In this document: positions 60,607-64,000 of the stretch, one piece after another
How the letters are laid out: each line of letters opens with the position of its first letter
How positions within the stretch are numbered: the first letter of the stretch is position 1
Origin: an uncultured Bacilli bacterium
GTDB taxonomy: Bacteria > Bacillota_I > Bacilli_A > RF39 > UBA660
Assembly (NCBI GenBank): GCA_934086315.1
Contig: CAKOHZ010000002.1
Span: forward strand, 124,001-188,000
Direction: 5' to 3'
Length of the DNA stretch: 64,000 nt
The notes under the pieces: model-generated
Told to the model about the DNA's origin: nothing
Databases searched by the model: none
The model's input: the letters and a program-made list of their open reading frames with translations, nothing else
Program-made: the position numbers and the translations under genes

Positions 60607-63600
60607 TATTCTTCACCCCTTTCATAAGCATCTTCTTGATAGTCATCAAGACCATACTCTTCTTCATATTCAAGATCTTCATCAGTTGGTTCTAAATCTT
60701 CATCTTCATCTTCATCTTCATCTTGAACATCTTCATAATCAGATTCATCTGTATTATCACTTTCAGTATCTTCTACTTTACTAATTTCTTCAATTGATAC
60801 TGGAGTGTCTTCTTTATCTTCATCATCTTCAAGTTCTTTAACATCTTTTAGTGATCCATCTTTATTAACTATTTGAATATCTAAACCTAATGCTTGGAAT
60901 TCTTTAATTAATACTCTAAATGATTCTGGAACACCTGGTGTTGGGATTGGTTTACCTTTAACTAATGCCTCATATACTCTAACTCTTCCAACCACATCAT
61001 CAGATTTAATTGTAAGAACTTCTTGTAAGATATGAGCAGCACCATAAGCATATAATGCCCAAACTTCCATTTCTCCAAATCTTTGACCACCAAATTGAGC
61101 TTTACCACCTAAAGGTTGTTGTGTAACCATACTATAAGGTCCTGTAGCACGAGCATGAATCTTATCATCAACCATGTGTACAAGTCTTATCATATACATG
61201 ACACCAACAGATACTCTCTTATCGAATCTTTCACCAGTACGTCCATCATATAACCAAGTCTTATAGTCAGGGTCAAGTCCAGCTTCAGCTACTTCTTCTT
61301 GAATATCTTTTTCAGTAGCACTATCGAATATTGGTGTAGCATAATGAACACCTAATTTCTTACCAGCCATACCTAAGTGTAACTCTAAGATTTGTCCTAA
61401 GTTCATACGAGAAGGAACACCTAGTGGGTTTAAGATTACATCTACTGGAGTACCATCTGGTAAATATGGCATATCTTCTGAAGGAAGAATTAATGAACAA
61501 ACACCCTTGTTTCCGTGACGTCCAGCCATCTTATCTCCAACTTGAATCTTTCTCTTCTTAACTATATATACACGAACTACTTTTGAAACTCCAGCAGGAA
61601 GTTCATCAGAGTTTTCTTTAGTGAATATTTGAACGTCGTGTACAATTCCTGAACATCCGTGGCTAACACGAAGTGACGTATCACGAACTTCACGAGTCTT
61701 TTCACCAAAGATTGCGTGTAATAATTTTTCTTCACTTGATAATTCTTGCATTCCTTTAGGAGTAACTTTACCAACAAGAATATCATTTTCTTTTATTTCA
61801 GTACCAATTCTTACTATACCATTTTCATCTAAATTCTTACGAGCATCTTCACTAATATTTGGAATATCTCTTGTGAATTCTTCTGGTCCAAGTTTAGTAT
61901 CACGGCACTCTATTTCTTTCATTTCAATGTGAACTGATGTAAGAACATCATCACGAACTATTCTTTCATTTAGAATAACTGCATCTTCATAGTTATAACC
62001 ATTATAAGTCATGAATGCTACAACTAAGTTTTTACCTAAACCTATTTCTCCTTTATCAGTAGAAGGTCCATCAGCAATTATTTCTCCTTTATGAACTTGT
62101 TCACCTTTCTTAACGATTGGTCTTTGATTATAACAAGTTTCATTATTACTTCTTTGATAACTAACTAGTTCATAAGTATGTTTTTCTTCTAAACCTTTAA
62201 CTATGATCTTTTTAGCATCAACATATTCTACTACACCATCTAAGTCGCATACTACTGAACAACCAGAATCACGAGCTATAGCAGCTTCTACTCCAGTTCC
62301 TACAATAGGAGCTTCTGTAATCATTAGTGGTACAGCTTGTCTTTGCATGTTTGCACCCATTAGTGTACGGTTAGCATCATCATGTTCCATAAATGGAATC
62401 ATACTTGTTGTAACAGATACAATTTGTGATGGTGAAACATCTATATAATCTACCTTCTCACGAGGAACGATCATATTATCTTTATTATATCTAACTGGAA
62501 CTGTTTCAGAACTTATATAGCCATTATCATCTACATCAATTGTAGCTTGACTAATGTAATAATCTTCTTCTTCATCAGCAGTCATATATACTATTTCATC
62601 AGTTATTTTATTATCAACAACTTTTCTATATGGAGTCATTATAAATCCATATTCATTAATTCTAGCATAACTAGCAAGTGATGTAATAAGTCCAATGTTT
62701 TGACCTTCTGGAGTCTCAATAGGACAAATTCTACCATAGTGAGATGGGTTAACATCACGAACTTCCATACCAGCTCTATCTCTTGATAAACCACCTGGAC
62801 CTAAAGCACTAAGTCTACGTTTATCATTTAATTCTGATAATGGGTTTATTTGATCCATGAATTTAGAAAGTTGACTGCTACCAAAGAATTCTTTTAAAGA
62901 AGCAGTAACCGGTCTAATATTAATTAATGATTTTGGAGTAACAGCATCAATCTCTTGAGTAGACATCTTATCTCTAATTTGTCTTTCCATACGTGCTATA
63001 CCAATTCTAAATTGATTTTGAATTAATTCTCCAACTTGTCTTACACGTCTATTTCCTAAGTGATCTATTTCATCATACTTACCAACACCATATAATAAAC
63101 AAATATAATATGAAAGTGATGCATAAACATCAGAAATAGTTAATCTCTTAGTATCAATAGTTTGATCATTACCAATAATCTTAATAACTTTTTCATCTTC
63201 ATCATTAGAATATACAAGAACTTCTTGAATCTTATTGTATGTATCTAATTCTTCATTAATAGTTACTTCTTTTACTCCATATCCATTTTCAAAATATGGT
63301 TTAATATTTTCAAGAATATCTTTAGTAATTACTGTACCTTTTTTAACAATAACTTCTCCATCGATTTCTATATCTTGAGCTATTTTAGCATTTAGAAGTC
63401 TATCTAATACATTAAGTTTTTTATTAAATTTATATCTACCAACTTTACCTAAATCATATCTAAATTTATCAAAGAATCTAACGATTAATTGGTTTTTAGC
63501 AGAATCTAATGTAGCTGGTTCACCTGGTCTTAATTTTTCATATATTTCAATTAATGCTTCATCAGTATTCTTAGTAGAATCTTTTTCTAAAGTATTAATT

Positions 63601-64000
63601 AAATATTCATCTTGACCAAATAATTCTAAAATTTCATCGTCACTTGAAAGTCCTAAAGCTCTTAATAATGTAGTAACAGGAACTTTACGAGTTCTATCTA
63701 TTCTTACATATAAGATTCCTCTAGCATCAAGTTCATATTCAAGCCAAGTACCTTTATTAGGTCTTACTTCACTTGTAATGATATTTCTACCACTCTTATC
63801 TACTTCATTCTTGTAATAACAAGATGGTCCCATAACAAGTTGTGAGTTAATAACTCTCTCTGCTCCATTAATTATGAATGAACCAGTATCAGTCATTAAA
63901 GGCATATCACCTAAGAATACTTCTTGTTCCTTAACTTCACCAGTCTCATTAATAAATAATCTAGCTTTTACTTTTAAAGGTGCAGAATATGTAACTTTTC
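60606..64000 (-). CDS. rpoB: RNA polymerase beta subunit, 5' end outside window
   Basis: About 1130 residues are visible; the frame runs off the window, reading TYSAPLKVKARLFINETG before MPLMTDTGSF. The internal ATG at 63905 is not the start. Family landmarks: GDIPLMTDTG-type LGDMPLMTDTGSFIING, FFGSSQLSKFMDQINPLSEL, GRICPIETPEGQNIGLI, RHGNKGV in GRHGNKGVCSLILP, and GGKAQFGGQRFGEMEVWALY. The rifampicin pocket has Lys (codon 62862-62864) and Asp (62823-62825) at the positions matching E. coli 513 and 526. The last 70 residues are very acidic and unusual. Its stop is shared with the rpoC start. Confidence 0.97.
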   Translation of the reverse strand, partial: KVTYSAPLKVKARLFINETGEVKEQEVFLGDMPLMTDTGSFIINGAERVINSQLVMGPSCYYKNEVDKSGRNIITSEVRPNKGTWLEYELDARGILYVRIDRTRKVPVTTLLRALGLSSDDEILELFGQDEYLINTLEKDSTKNTDEALIEIYEKLRPGEPATLDSAKNQLIVRFFDKFRYDLGKVGRYKFNKKLNVLDRLLNAKIAQDIEIDGEVIVKKGTVITKDILENIKPYFENGYGVKEVTINEELDTYNKIQEVLVYSNDEDEKVIKIIGNDQTIDTKRLTISDVYASLSYYICLLYGVGKYDEIDHLGNRRVRQVGELIQNQFRIGIARMERQIRDKMSTQEIDAVTPKSLINIRPVTASLKEFFGSSQLSKFMDQINPLSELNDKRRLSALGPGGLSRDRAGMEVRDVNPSHYGRICPIETPEGQNIGLITSLASYARINEYGFIMTPYRKVVDNKITDEIVYMTADEEEDYYISQATIDVDDNGYISSETVPVRYNKDNMIVPREKVDYIDVSPSQIVSVTTSMIPFMEHDDANRTLMGANMQRQAVPLMITEAPIVGTGVEAAIARDSGCSVVCDLDGVVEYVDAKKIIVKGLEEKHTYELVSYQRSNNETCYNQRPIVKKGEQVHKGEIIADGPSTDKGEIGLGKNLVVAFMTYNGYNYEDAVILNERIVRDDVLTSVHIEMKEIECRDTKLGPEEFTRDIPNISEDARKNLDENGIVRIGTEIKENDILVGKVTPKGMQELSSEEKLLHAIFGEKTREVRDTSLRVSHGCSGIVHDVQIFTKENSDELPAGVSKVVRVYIVKKRKIQVGDKMAGRHGNKGVCSLILPSEDMPYLPDGTPVDVILNPLGVPSRMNLGQILELHLGMAGKKLGVHYATPIFDSATEKDIQEEVAEAGLDPDYKTWLYDGRTGERFDKRVSVGVMYMIRLVHMVDDKIHARATGPYSMVTQQPLGGKAQFGGQRFGEMEVWALYAYGAAHILQEVLTIKSDDVVGRVRVYEALVKGKPIPTPGVPESFRVLIKEFQALGLDIQIVNKDGSLKDVKELEDDEDKEDTPVSIEEISKVEDTESDNTDESDYEDVQDEDEDEDEDLEPTDEDLEYEEEYGLDDYQEDAYERGEE

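Noticed and set aside
63905..63907. rpoB start at 63905
   Set aside because: The frame continues to the window edge with conserved RpoB sequence; the ATG is internal.

Overview
The window is a very AT-rich piece of a Gram-positive (Bacillota) chromosome, by eye under 30% G+C. Standard stop codons are used, including TGA (for example the spoVAC, scpA and nrnA-like stops), so it is not a mycoplasma-code genome. Spore genes (spoVAC-spoVAD-spoVAE and a CotD-like coat protein), LPXTG pili with sortases, MurT/GatD, ScpA/ScpB, RNase J and rpoB-rpoC together suggest an uncultured, compact, spore-forming gut lineage of Bacilli or a close relative. No phage, insertion sequence or CRISPR array was seen.

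Layout. 1-7400 is mixed-strand accessory DNA: an ASCH-like fragment, two HD-domain proteins, membrane proteins, a broken sigma/anti-sigma locus and a LysR regulator divergent from an aldolase-like gene. From 7391 to the end nearly everything is on the minus strand. 7391-12365 holds scpB, scpA, a membrane protein and the spoVA operon. 12458 is a tRNA-Glu(CTC). 13396-15451 is murT-gatD (plus strand). 15459-21427 holds a kinase-fold protein, psd-pssA, a prepilin-like protein, engB, an nrnA-like gene and ackA. 21500-22600 has a 51-residue small ORF and a duplicated-repeat surface protein. 22636-32678 holds thiI-cysteine desulfurase, a J2-like RNase J, rpoZ, a DUF2779 nuclease, trmL, pyk and an ASCH gene. 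32687-37137 has a DMT permease, a second ASCH gene, a Zn/Cd efflux operon with its ArsR regulator, and an acyltransferase.

37150-37874 has no gene. It carries a cluster of diverged inverted repeats sharing the core ACAA-W-TTGT, and is one of the two best candidates for something undescribed. It is followed by the cotD-like gene and a complete pilus operon (46031 down to 38842: coiled-coil protein, signal peptidase, VWA tip pilin, LPETG backbone pilin, class C sortase, minor pilin, second sortase), with a promoter/palindrome upstream and a terminator at the end.

46224-50841 is a cassette of surface proteins: two substrate-binding-like proteins (one fused to a VWA domain), an XpaC-like protein and a pair of paralogous membrane proteins. 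Then comes ffh, and next the second candidate system: a BspA-repeat membrane protein, an SPFH/zinc-ribbon protein and a membrane-bound zinc-ribbon/TIR protein (52270-56539). The window ends in rpoC and the 5'-truncated rpoB, whose rifampicin pocket carries Lys and Asp at the positions equivalent to E. coli 513 and 526.

Many Rho-independent terminators use the stop codon as part of the hairpin, and most neighbouring genes overlap or nearly touch, so the genome is compact.
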